NCBI GenBank assembly: GCA_020881915.1
Contig: JAJFPB010000009.1
Location: forward strand, 558,001 to 622,000
Length of the DNA: 64,000 nt
Direction of reading: 5' to 3'
Source: Paramyrothecium sp. XJ0827
Taxonomy: Eukaryota; Ascomycota; Sordariomycetes; Hypocreales; Stachybotryaceae
Shown: positions 1 to 11,404 of the stretch, one piece after another
Numbering within the stretch: the stretch's first letter is position 1
How the letters are laid out: every line of letters starts with the position of its first letter
Program-made: the position numbers and the translations under genes
Notes under the pieces: generated by a model
Databases searched by the model: none
The model's input: the letters and a program-made list of their open reading frames with translations, nothing else
Told to the model about the DNA's origin: nothing

Positions 1-821
1 TTGTTGAAGATATCCTGGATGTCGTTGGCAATATTTCGGCAATAGACCCAATGGCCCTTGCCGGACTGTATTCAGGTATAATTAGCTTGGAGGTTTAAAC
101 CATGAAATATATAGTTGTGCTAGAGCAAAGCGTCGAATGGAAATATATGATATTACCTTATCACAGAGCCAGAAGGCGCATGTGCGAGAGCAATTCGTGC
201 GAGTGCACCCGTTTTTAGGGGCGCTGCACTTCCTGTTGCCGAGAGCCCGCAGGTATTCCATGTTTTTCTCGCAGGACTGCCACATTACTGTCTTGCCGCC
301 CCAACTCGGTGTACAATCCTGTGTCTTATTGTAAGAATCATGGCTTCCAACAGACGCAAAGTCCATTTCTCTTATAGAAGCATAAAATGCTTGGCTTAAC
401 TATGCCTTCCTATGTTCGAGAGTCTTGAGTAGTGCACGACTTACGATAGTTTTGGCGCGACGCTCAAGCACACCATGCTGGGAGGCTGGTGTAGTACCGG
501 GTGCCTCGTCCGTGATGTTATCGAAAGCGTGTGGGTTGAGGGCCAAAATCTGCTCGTAGACCTCCTGAGCGGTTCCGTAAAGGGTCACATCAGGGCCGCC
601 CTCAAAGACAGGGCCCGTCACCTCCATCTTGCCTGCATTGTCCCTCAGCTCAGGCGGAACCTCGTTCGCCCGGCGGATGGCATAGTCCTTATCCGTCGGG
701 GTGGCGACAACCTGTAGTAATAGATTCAGTCTACATGCCTTTTGAAGAGTGTCCTGATGTGTTTTAGGAGTGAACTAACAGCCGAGGCCAGCAGAAGGCC
801 TGATGCCAGTGCTGCCTTCAT
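1..821 (-). CDS. Small secreted cysteine-rich protein, 3' end off the window
   Basis: Reconstructed as four exons on the minus strand: 821..780, 711..445, 318..157 and 65..1 (partial). All junctions are phase 0 with GT-AG signals: GTTAGT/TACTACAG, GTAAGT/GACACAG and GTAATA/AATACAG. The first exon starts MKAALASGLLLASA, a clear signal peptide, so the product should be exported. The visible protein is about 178 residues. Its C-terminal part (exons 3 and 4) carries eight cysteines, which suggests disulphide bonding. The layout (signal peptide, spacer, Cys-rich tail with a YLR motif) resembles families of small secreted fungal proteins often discussed as effector candidates, but I do not recognise a named family. 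No lesion was seen. It sits next to a decayed gene, fitting an accessory region. Function unknown; the effector idea is inference. Confidence 0.6.
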
Positions 822-2039
822 TATGTTGCGCGGAGCTTCTGTCGAGAGTGGAGAGCTTGTCTGAGAAACATTGGAACGAGGGATTGAGCGCCGGTATTTG
901 TAGCTGCCCGCGTTGCGAACTGTAGTGTACAATCATGAGAAGTTAGAGGCCTTACCGAAAATAGTCTTACCAAGATCGTAAAAAGCTTGCCATTGTGCGG
1001 AAATACTAATCCATTGACATGCTTTACACCGAAATAGCGAAGCTATCACCAACGTGAGTGAGTAATGCTGACTTGAGGGGCTAAAATATTGTAGGATTTA
1101 CGCTACTAGCTGTACACGGACATTGTATCTGTTCTGGATTCTTTAAGCGACATAACAATATAGCGGGACCTTCCAAATTCGACGGTTCTTATGACATTAG
1201 CTTATTTTAACACGCAACGTAACTCAATTGTGGGCAGACAACCAGGGTGGCTAGACCCCTGGGTTTTAGAATTAGCTCGTATAGGTCCAGCTGGGCTTGA
1301 TCCAAGAGGGTTAAGTGACCCAAGCATCGTGAACCGGTTAGTTCGGCCGGAACAAACGCGGGGGGTCCAGAAGATTGTGGAGACGACGTTGCGGAATGGT
1401 TGTAGATAGCCTATTCACAGGCCTGTCCCCCGACCCTGGCTTTATGAGCGATCTTCAATGGGAACCTCGGACTATCCCGGGGAAGTGGTGAAGACAAGAC
1501 GACAGCTGCCTCACGAACGAGGGGCAATTTGAAGGATGACTGTCAAGCTGTCGCCTGGTGGAGTATCACCGGGGTTGCACGGTCCATAGAGAAACTGATG
1601 AGTGTATGGTCACTCTATATTCGCGCGAATGTCAGGCCAGAATTATTTCCAACTGGCATATGTCAGTCAGGCAAAGAGGCGTGAATAAACGTCGCTCGCC
1701 AAAAATTGTCCCGCCCCCGACTGCTATTTGACTCCACTATAGCCAGGATTATGACAATTAATGAGGCCTCATCCTACAAATTATTTTAAGAAGTGACAAT
1801 ACTAAAGTTAACACATTTCTTAAACTACTAATAGCTCGTAGTTTGAACAACCTTTGCTCATTCAGTTTCTTTTGGGGTAGGTTTGTCAGTAGAGGTGTGC
1901 GGTTGGAAGTCTCAGGTCCACTGGTCGAGCCCGATGGAGAGTCTCTTTCCGGCTTGGGCATCCCATCAGCATACCAGACGCAGGCAATCTCACAAGCTTC
2001 TAGCCGTCTCAGCTGGGAAACTACGCCCTAAGTCTCCCG
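822..2039. other. Intergenic stretch, no gene seen
   Basis: About 1.2 kb between the secreted-protein gene and the disrupted gene. Only short open frames with no recognisable motif or splice pattern are present. The stretch looks richer in A/T and TpA than the gene blocks to the right, which fits decayed sequence. I see no RNA gene. Confidence 0.5.
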
Positions 2040-3300
2040 CTACATATCCAGTACGTCATTCATTTGATATACAGCCGCCTCTGCATCATGCGGCTGATCT
2101 GTCTCGTACGCCACAACCTCGTAGTCGAGGGATAGAGCTTCCTGCAATTGAGCCCAGACCTTATCTTTCTTGTCGGCACTAGACTTAGGAGTAAGACCCA
2201 GATGGAGTTGGACAGTTGACGCAAGAGCCATAATGTCAAATAGGATTTTGCCTATTTCCACCTTGCTGGCTTGCCACATGTCTTCCAATGGTTTGAGAAT
2301 CTTAAGGACAAAATTTCAATCACTGCGTGCTTCACCAACAACCAAGCCTCGTGCATCTAAAGTGTGTCTATACTGAGTCCACTTATTAGGATCATCTTGA
2401 GGTATTGATGTCCCATTGAAGCTCATAGAAACTAGATTCTAACGAAAAATTCTATATCCCCTGCGAACCTACAAAGTCTGGACATATTCGACCCGTTACC
2501 GATTCCCAATGCATCGAAGACAACAATATGACGGAAAGCTGTGTGGATAAATCCGAGATGTTAGACGTATGCATCGTTGGTGAAGATCTTTGACAAAGAT
2601 TCACCATCATATGGATGGCAAGACCGCGACAAAGAGACTGCTGTGAGTGTCAAATACGCCTGCACTCTGCTATTTCGGTCTGATTTATGTTAGTGAATAT
2701 CAATACAAAGCGGGAGATAAGTCCCACTGGCGATAGTTCCCTCGGAGCTCGTATGCAATACGAGTTGTGCATCATCTTCAACGGAAACGGTCAGTGAGGA
2801 GCCATTGGCTAACGTAATTATGTGGGCTGAGGAAATCCTACAAAAACCTCATATCCATCAACACCGAACTTCATTCTCAATGCATCAGCTAGTTTCACTG
2901 GGTTGATGTTACGGCCGGAAATATCTTGGGTGACAAGTTCCGTATGTGCTGAGGGACCCAGCATGGGACCTTGTGTCATGAAATCCATAAGTGCGCCCAA
3001 AGACGTGGGAGAACAAGTATGACTGAATTGAAAGTCAGAGTAGTGAGACTGAATAGCTCGGGCACAATCTTGACGAGCAAAGGTCGCGCGAGCCTTGGCA
3101 GTTAAATATACCTTTACAGTAGTTGAACGAGGAAGTACAAAAGTCCGTCTAGAAAAGGCTGTCAACGTGCAGAAGGCATCGTAAATATGTAAAATTATCC
3201 GCCACGCCACCGTCCTTTGCACTTCTATTTGCAAAGACCGTGCAGCTTATGGACGAGGTCGTACTTGACGAAATGCACTGCCGCCCCATCCTGCGAGTCA
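2040..3300 (-). pseudogene. Disrupted unidentified gene with stops and frame changes
   Basis: The minus strand holds a chain of protein-like segments in changing frames. These are a 138-codon open stretch (3234..2818, including DFQFSHTCSPTSLGALMDF and MKFGVDGYEVFVGF), a Ser/Thr-Val-rich segment just downstream (about 2815..2700), a segment around 2630..2450, and a final one ending at 2040 (including EIGKILFDIMALAS). Reading between them needs a frame change near 2825, crosses a TAA at 2563..2561, needs another frame change near 2440, and crosses a TGA at 2318..2316. Some breaks could be short introns, but the two stops lie inside otherwise continuous protein-like sequence, so decay is more likely. 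Further protein-like traces continue upstream to about 3790. I cannot name the family. Stops of the CAA-to-TAA type would fit C-to-T (RIP-like) mutation, which is inference. Confidence 0.5.
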
Positions 3301-3814
3301 ACGCAGCGCAGCCCCCAATAAGGATGTCTCAGGCCTGGTCAGCAGGTCACACGCCAGTGACCTCGGCGTCTACGAAATGTGCAGCGCCACGGCCAATCAT
3401 CGCTTCAGTCGTTTTTCCACTTGTTCAGCTCCGCAGCCTTGGGTCATCAAACTGGAACTGCCTGTTCTTGAGACCCCTGACGAAAGTGGCGGCCTGTACA
3501 GAGATAGTTATGCTGTAACCCACCAGGACCAGAAAAGAAAATGCCACCCCTGTCCATGTCTACCCACTTCCTCTCCCAGGCGGACGGGCGGCAGCCGCAA
3601 TGCAAGCCTGGGCAGACTTGGCCCCTGTAATAGATTTTCTGCCCCCATCAAGGACGCAGCTCAGTCGGCGTGTCATTGCCTACCAAAGCCTGGGCGGTTA
3701 TTATGCCAGGGGCAAGGGGGACCATGGGGCATATAGACCCCAAGATGCTTTCCAACAGCGCCCCATTCTGACGATAACCGTTCATGACCAGACGGACTGA
3801 CCTACCTTGATTCC

Positions 3815-6703
3815 ATGGCAAATTCTTCGTTGTCTAGTGAAAAAGAACCACGGGATGTCCGCTCCGTGATTACAGAATCTAGACCGATTCGGCGGTCAAA
3901 GAAGCGCAAAGCATCTTCACACGAGAGCAACGACTTCAATGGAACGCATGATGGAATCTCGGGTTCAGAAGACATTTCAGCCAACAGTGTCCAGATGCAT
4001 CCCATTAGCTTTTATGAGTCAACGTCGAATCACCCGAACCTGTTGCCGGATCCTCTGCAGGATTCTGGGTCGAAAAGCTCGCAGAATTATCCTCGATCCG
4101 CGAGACAAAGCAGAGTGGAATGTCCGCAGGTCAATTGTGACGATAAGCCCGTTTTCTTAGCGCCTTCCCTTCCAGCAGCCAGTGTTTATGGCTCTACTGA
4201 AGACGATGGTAGCATCAATCATCCAGAAAGAGACAACAGCGAGGACGGAAAGGCCGCTGTGGCGATATCCACTCCACGCACGTCTCCCGTGTCACGAAGT
4301 AGCCCGGATAGCGGCTTCAGATCTCCACCCAAGGATTGGACCGTTGATGAAGTCGGAGAAGAAGTTGCTCGTGCCTCGTCTATTCAAGAATTTCCAGTCA
4401 GTCATTCCCTGCATGCCTCTGCATCCTTCTGATCCGAAAAACTGACTGAGCCACCGTCTACTAGGACACTCTCGACTCATCATCGCCCCAGGAACACGAT
4501 GGTACTGGCCTGTTACGAGCTGCTATCGGTGGCCTCGAACACGAGGACCTTCCATGGGCCTTTGAAAACCGGAAGGAGCCGACCATTATAACGGATGCTG
4601 GCCATCAGCAGTTCAAAAGACAAAGGCGGAATGACTCATATCATCCAGGATCAAGGAGCGTCATCAATGTCAAGCAGCCGAGTCTCCAGCGCCAAATCTA
4701 TCAGGCCATATACAGGACTAGGCATCCGCAAGCACAACCCTCAAGCCAAGGACCGGGATTTCTACCGAAAATACAAATTGACCGTCTTATCACGCCCAAA
4801 TCCGTGGCTTGTGAGCTCAAGAAAATCAACCTGGATGGCTATAGTGACGAAGAGATCGCACGCTTTGCGGAAGAAGTTTGCCGAGACACAAAAGTGCAGG
4901 TTCCCGATGGCAGAACCAAGCTCAGATCCTATAAAGCAGTTTTTGCCATCTTGGTACTAATCGAAATGGCGTCTAAAATTGTGGATTTTATAGACAAGGC
5001 CAGTGATTTGGATCTGCCACTTGTTGAGATAAGGGATAGCACAGGGTGGATCGATATTGGTCGACCTTCAGTCACTGACAGTGGCAATGAGCCTTTGAGC
5101 TGTTTTGCGGACTGGACGCTGATGAACAAGTCCAACTTCTTACAATATCAGTGGATGATGTTAGCACCTTTCTTCAGAGAAAGCAAGTACAACGATGTGC
5201 AGCATTACGCCCTCCAGGATCACCATGTCCTTCCACTGATGATGAGATCCTTAAACAGCGACAAGGACGAGGAATATGTCGAACATAGCGGGGGCTTTGG
5301 TGTTGTGTTCATGGCACACATTCATCCCGAACATCATAACTTCAACGACCGTACAGCATGCCAGCGTGGTTTCGCAGTCAAGCGACTGCATAGCAGGGAT
5401 CCCAAATACTTTTTTCGAGAAGTCAGTATCCTGGAAAAGTTTGTTGGCGAGAATGCTCATGAACACATCGTGGCCCTCTTGGCCACCTACAAACGTTGTG
5501 GGAAATATCACATGATATTCTACAAAGCCCAAGGGGATCTTTTTAGCTATTGGAAGAATATCAACCCAACTCCCGCATTCACATATGACACAGTTCAATG
5601 GATGGCAAAGCAGTGCGAGGGTATTGCAGATGGTCTAGCACAACTGCACAAGCATCGGACCCTCTCATTGGTTCAAGATTGCGCCCAACAAACTGACACA
5701 GCACGAAGTCTCTCAGTGCCAGCCCATGAAAAGGGTAGATTAGCCATGAGCTCGCCGCATAACAAAGAACGGAGGCGTAGTCACGATGGAAACGCCAAGC
5801 ATGGAAGGCAAAAATGGCAATGGGGCCGGCATGGAGATCTCAAGCCGGAAAACATTCTCTGGTTCGAGGGGGTTGAAGGTAGCGCTGGTACCCTCAAGAT
5901 CTCTGATTTTGGCCAGGCTGAACTCCATGAGTGGTTGTTGAATTCTCACAAGCGCTCACAAATTGCCGACACCATGACCTACCGCGCGCCTGAATGTGAT
6001 CTTGAGCCCAGGGAGGCTCGCCAATCTTCGGATATATGGTCTTTGGGTTGTGTCTTCTTGGAGTTTGCAACGTGGACGCTGGGAGGCTCCGAGCTCTTCC
6101 TCCACTTTGCTAAGGCGCGATTGGCCACCGACGTTTTTCACGATCCTCGCATAAAGACGGACACTTTCTTCGAGATTGCCTTCACCAAAGGCTCAGACCA
6201 ATGGGGTGTGACCGTTAAGCCTGCAGTTACCAAGGTATGAACTCTCAATTTGAGATCAGGTCCTCTCATGTTGTTGCTGTGGTGTCTGACAAATTCTTGA
6301 TTCTTAGTTCATCCGCGACTTGCACTCACATCCAAGGTGCAGCGATTTCTTTCACGAGTTCTTGAGTATCATCGAAGAGAAGATGCTTATTATAGAGCTT
6401 CGTGACGCCAATGTCCGGCGGTTAAGTTGTTCACAAATTCAGAAGCGTCTCAAAGTTTTATATGAGAAGTGCCGCAAAAATGAGAGCTACGCAACAAAGC
6501 CTACACCATGGATAAATGATCACGAGTCACTGGCAAGAGCTCCAAGATTGGTTCGACCTACAGTAGCCGATGAAGCAATCAGTGTCATTACTAGGAACAG
6601 AGACCTCTTACCTGTCTATGGTCGCACTGAGAACGGCTTCTTGGTAAAGACGCAAGGGAGTGATGCGAGGCGAGGCTTGTTACCCCGGGCTCGTACAAAT
6701 TAA
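3815..6703 (+). CDS. Large non-RD protein kinase with disordered N-terminus
   Basis: Predicted exons 3815..4396, 4462..6234 and 6308..6703 give about 916 residues. The second intron is clear (GTATGA to TTCTTAG, phase 0). The first is less certain (donor GTCAGT; acceptor CTACTAG with an ACTGAC branch site). Residues 1-330 are Ser-rich and disordered with a basic RRSKKRK stretch, a possible nuclear signal. A module at about 335-460 containing the block HYALQDHHVLPLM is shared with the kinase at 9.4-11.4 kb. The kinase domain has a GGFGVV loop (about 470), VAIK-type Lys (about 501), alpha-C Glu (about 514), an HGDLKPEN catalytic loop (about 651), DFG (676) and APE (703). HGD replaces HRD, so this is a non-RD kinase, but the other catalytic residues are intact. 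A basic, Ser-rich insert of about 60 residues precedes the catalytic loop. The substrate is unknown. The gene converges with the HET gene, whose stop is about 220 nt away. Confidence 0.75.
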
Positions 6704-6924
6704 ACTCTGATTCTTTGTTCGAAGTTCGAAAGAACTTCGTAAGGAGTGGACGGCGGGCTTTTGCATAAATAGTCCGGCAACTCTTGAGTGAGCATTAGCT
6801 GATTTTCTCACCTGGGTATCCGGAGGCTAGGTCTGAGCGCTCACGCTCTTTACTTTGTACGAAGCTTGTATACATACCATTGATATCCGTATTATTGATC
6901 TAAGAGTCCTAGCAGGAAAAACTA

Positions 6925-8984
6925 TTAAATCACTCTTCCCTCCGTCGCGTCTGCGTTCCACAAAATGAACTTGCCAAGCATATGACCGGATCCCACACGG
7001 TAGAATACCCTTCTCTCGCCCGCAGTAGCCGGCATTGGGTTCGTTGACACAAGCAAGACATAATATTTCTCCAACAATGCGGAAGCACCTGTCCTCGTTT
7101 TTGCAACCACCACACAGAATAGCTTACTGCTATCCGATGCACTGCGAAGAGTGTCGTACAGAATTTTGGCCTCCCCATCTCGAAACCCGGCAACATTGAA
7201 CTGCCGAGCCTTAACAAGCAAGTGATTCGTAGTATTCAGACGTGGGCTTGTCGCTGAGCTTGTGACACCATCATTTGTGACTGATCCTTCTTTGTTTGAC
7301 CAAGGCGGGCTAATATCGTCCGTTTCCCATTCGACCTCCTCGTAGGGCGGCTCGAGGAGATAATCGATGGCACCTCTGTATGCCATCCAGGACCAACTTG
7401 GTACACTGGCGCGTCGGTGCTCAAAGTCAAATGTGATGGAAGTCATACCAGATTTCAACTCTTCCTCACCCCTCCGCCAAAGGAGACTGCGATGGAAGAG
7501 CCCTCCTGAAGGCCCGTCGTCGAAAATACCAAACCGACCCTGTGTACCGTATGCTTTGCACAACCTGTTCTCCAATCCTAGAATGGCGAGCGCTCTGTCC
7601 TCAATCCTTGTGAAGCCCAACCTGGTATAACGTTTGTAAAGGTCCTGGAAGTAAGCAATCTTTAGGCCTCTCCGCTTTTGCATTGCCTTTTCCGGAAACC
7701 TTGGGTCCCCGAGAAAATCAGTCAAGTTGCTAATCCATAGTTAGCTTTGGTCAACCACACCAGTAAATCCGTGATACAAAACCACAGGACGTGCTTACTT
7801 GCGCATGTTTGAAAGGGTCTCACATCGAATTCCATGACCACACTCGAAATATGTCTGTGATCCCGCGAAAAAAACCGTTCTGCGAGCGAGAGCACGCTCC
7901 TGTAGAACCCAACCACGACTGTTCAACGGGCTTTGAAGAACATCATGGCTGAAGTCGTCAATCGGTTGACAAACATAGAAGTGCTTTTCGGCCAGGCGGT
8001 GGAATCGGACAACCTCACGATCTGGGCGTTCACTGAGAAATCCATCATGCTGGCCCGTTGCACGGCTAGCCGCGAGGACACAGTACGCTCCGCTGAAAAC
8101 GTCCTCCATACGTTCGGCTTCATCCTTGAAGTCGCCGTCCTTGCCTTGTATGATGCAAATCGAGTCTATCCACAAGTAACGGATTCCGAGCGCCCTCGTG
8201 ACTGCTATGGCATCCTTGAATGTGGCGGGGAGCTGTTCGGCCGGGATCGCCTTTTTGAATGTCTCGAGATCGTGGCTTTCCCCGTTTGTGTCGGTGCGCC
8301 AGGTGCAAAAAGGAGGATGGATCACACGGTCTCCCCAGGGATGGGACAGGGCAACATACTTTTCGTCCTCCGGTGCTTGTGGGCCTGTCTCTATAAGGTG
8401 CAAGGACAATTGGCCCAGTGTGCCAACATCAATGAGACGTGTTGGAGGAGCAGTCGTTGTGTGACCGCGGCAGTCGGGATGATTGCTGTCACAGTCTTCT
8501 AGCCATAAGCGAATGATACTGTAGTACGAATCCCCACCGACATTAGGGAGTGTTGGAAAGCCAATTTGAATGGGCAGTGGGGTTTGAGCTCCTGTGAGAA
8601 GTTCAGTGTAGGTTCCAGAATGAGATTGTTGTCCATGTAACTCATACCTGGGCTCTGGAAGATCGTCAAGGCGGGCTGAGGTGGGCCTCCGCTAAGTCTT
8701 AAGGTCGATTCAACTCGTTCAAACCGAACCTTTGGTCCTTTATCAGCCCCTAGCCGCGAGCAAGCATTTGCAAGCATCTTGCAAAAATCACAGATGGACG
8801 ATTGTGACAACAGCCTGGACGGATGATCCTCAAACGAGAACCCGGGAGCCCAAAAGTCCAAGCCGAAACAACGGTCACACAGTTTCGTGTCGCTGCTAAT
8901 TTTGGGGATAAATTTCTCCGATCCGATTACGCGTACTACTTTCGTAGCAAAGACGTTGTCAACGGGGAAATCCCAGTCTTTGAG
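6925..8984 (-). CDS. HET-domain (heterokaryon incompatibility) protein
   Basis: Exons on the minus strand: 8984..8648, 8591..7799 and 7729..6925. Introns: GTATGAG to TTCTCACAG, and GTAAGCAC to GGATTAG with a CTAAC branch site; all phases agree. Hallmarks in order are an N-terminal LCDRC motif and a CDFC pair, IIRLWLEDCD followed by PTRLIDVG, then the HET core YVALSHPWGD, ALGIRYLWIDSICIIQ, YCVLAASRA and RGWVLQERALARR. The tail is a typical variable HET C-terminus. HET domains trigger cell death after fusion of unlike mycelia in characterised cases (for example Neurospora het and tol loci). Whether this copy does so is unknown. The true start is unresolved: the frame is open upstream of LCDRC to a likely acceptor (ATCATAG at 8985), but I could not place a first exon with an ATG. 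It lies between two related kinases. Confidence 0.85.
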
Positions 8985-9401
8985 CTATGATTTTAGAGCA
9001 TAGCCTATTAGTCCCGGTCCTTGACGTAGTTATAAACATGGGACACTTACGGGCTAAGAAAGATTCGTCATAAGGATTAGCTTATGTATTGGTACTCCTC
9101 AACCAAGCTTTGAAGAAGGATCACAAACCGGCTGCTCAAATCGGTCAGTATTGGTTCAGGCATCACATGAGCATGAGACATACAAGCTGATTGTGGGCAC
9201 GAAAATTGAAAGTTAGCTTTGCTTATTGAAGTTCGGTCAAGAGTGATGCATACCGCCTATAATTGTCAGCATGGTTGAATACATAACTTCAATTTGGTTC
9301 ATGCCCACATACGTACTATTGCCCGGGAAGTTGTCAGTCGTTCTGATTTGGCGGGTCTTTTCGCTTCTTGCCTTGGGGTCTTACATCCTAAGACAACTCA
9401 G
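8985..9401. other. Gap between HET gene and second kinase
   Basis: About 400 nt holding the undetermined 5' end and promoter of the HET gene and the 3' flank of the downstream kinase. Both genes are on the minus strand, so this is a tandem arrangement. No additional gene is visible. Confidence 0.5.
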
Positions 9402-11404
9402 TCAGAAACCAGACAGGCATCCGCTGATACATTGTAGCGATAGCATACAGTCTGCACTTCCATTAGATAAAGCCTCTTCATATTTCACAGCCTTTTCGTA
9501 TTTCACGAACTCCACACGCAAAAGAAGTTTACTCACTCTAATTGGAGGCGGCGCAGCCGGTCCTTGGACATTGCCGGCTGACGGTGCCTGGTTTGTTCTT
9601 TGCGAAGCATAATTCGGACTGAGCGCGCTCGACAGACTTCTAACAACTGGAGGTGGAGCTATTCTGTTTGTATCCATATTTGTTAGCAAATACTTCTCGT
9701 CTCGGCTTACCCTTTCTAGTATAGAAGTCAAGTGTTTGTGGAGGACTTCAGCTGTAGCCCGAAATCCACTCCCTCCTTCGGTAGGCTCGGCTGGCTGTAT
9801 GAGCCTGATTCCGCTGGCTCCCATCGAAGTCATGGAGTCGTCGCGTAGGGTTCTGCCCCTCGCTGGCGGAAGGTCCACAACGAGCAGGCGTTGCCGCACG
9901 AGCTTCAGTAAATCGCCCAAAGCAGATTCACTGGCACACTCGGGTTCGTTGGCTTTCATGTGATCCATCCACTGTAAGACCACTCGGTGGACCTTGGGCT
10001 TCTCCCCATGCGTGAGTTCAAAATATGGGCATGCTTGGCGAGAGGTTCCCTGAAGTTGGCTGTAGAATAGCTCTAGCCGTATGTTTCCATAGAGAAGCCA
10101 GACAATGAACTCAAAGATGATGCAGCCCATTGACCAGATGTCGTACAGACGCGAGAGCCCTTGAAGACTGGTTTCGGCTTCAGGCGCCTGGTACTGAATG
10201 GTGCTGTATCGTGTGGTTGTCAAACACTTCCGATTGACAGTATGCGCGATATGCTTTTTGGCGAGACCCATGTCCGCGATTTTCAGCGTCCCCAGTTTGG
10301 TTCGATCCGAGGCAAAGCGGAGCAGGTTTTCTGGTTTCAAGTCTCCATGGCGTATGGAGTCATCCCCAGGCCGCCTTTGCTCTGTTTCCTCTTCGGATAC
10401 TAGAACTTCTATCTCAAGGGGTTCTGCCTCGAAGTTATGGAGCTTGTCTAAGGCATGAGTTAAACCCAGCAGCTGCGTGAGAGCTTCCCTGATAAGACTT
10501 CTTTGTGAAATCTTCCGCTCATCCTCAGGGAAGGCCGCCCAAAAGTCCCGCAAGCTTCCTCCAGTTGCCCAAGGGAACATGAAGTAACGATTGTCTTTTC
10601 TTCTGATAGCCGCGAGACATTGGATTATGTGGGGATGGGCGATCTTGTTGATGGATTCCAAGGCTCTAGCCTCCTTTTCCCAGGCATCGCTTGTATTCGC
10701 CTGATCAGAACCTCTAGTCACTCTGATCTCTTTGAGGGCGATCTGTATCAGACTCAGTAAAAGGAGCATGAAGAGATTCACTTGATCAATCATACCTCAC
10801 GAATGTTATGCCCGTTGTGCTCTGGATGTAAAACAACTTTGTATACGTAGCTGAAGGCACCTTCTTTCCTGTCGGAATCTTGTTCGATAATTGGCAAGAC
10901 ACAGCCATCCTGAAGATCGTAGTGGTATTTTCCGGGTTCGAAAATAGGCACGAGGTAATCCCACTGGCTGGTTGCGAACTGATATGCCTTGAGTTCGTCC
11001 CAGTAGTTCGCATGGAAATGCCGCTCATAAGACGGATTCGGGCTGCCTTGTGGCACAGGGAGTGATGCGTCAGTAAAGCCAAAATGACGAAAACAAAGCA
11101 ATGCATCCCTCGCGGATTCTGTATTCAGACCACACCTCAATACGATCAAGAAAAGTCTCTGCGCCTTGAACAATACCCAAGTAACGAATTCTTCGCGGTG
11201 GGCAGGACTCCAGTCCACCTTGGTCAACTGCAGCTCCTGGGTAACGGTGACGTTGGTGACAAGACTGTCTCGGGCCCCTCGTGGCAAGAATTTCCGAGTT
11301 CCATCGTCGAAAGCAGAGTGAACGAGCTTCTGGATGATCTGCGACACGAGGGATGGCGGACGTGCTACCGTTGGAGGCGGTGTCCAAACAGGAATTTCAG
11401 CCAT
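9402..11404 (-). CDS. Non-RD protein kinase with DMG motif, related to the 3.8 kb kinase
   Basis: Two exons, 11404..10796 and 10742..9402, joined in phase 0 across a 53-nt intron (GTATGA to GATACAG), give 649 residues. The start was chosen at the ATG giving MAEIPVW; the frame upstream has no better ATG. Residues 1-195 match the pre-kinase module of the kinase at 3.8-6.7 kb, including the shared block YHYDLQDGCVLPII and the following HPEH. The kinase domain has EGAFSYVY as glycine loop, IALKEI with the ATP-binding Lys (about 207), alpha-C Glu (about 227), HGDLKPEN (about 335), DMG instead of DFG (about 360) and APE (about 389). The metal-binding Asp of DMG is kept, so activity is plausible. 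The C-terminus, about 150 residues, is disordered. Substrate and pathway are unknown. Two paralogues around a HET gene suggest a shared recognition or signalling role, which is inference. Confidence 0.8.

Noticed and set aside
8100..8502. Plus-strand frame opposite the HET core
   Set aside because: Antisense shadow of the conserved HET-domain exon.
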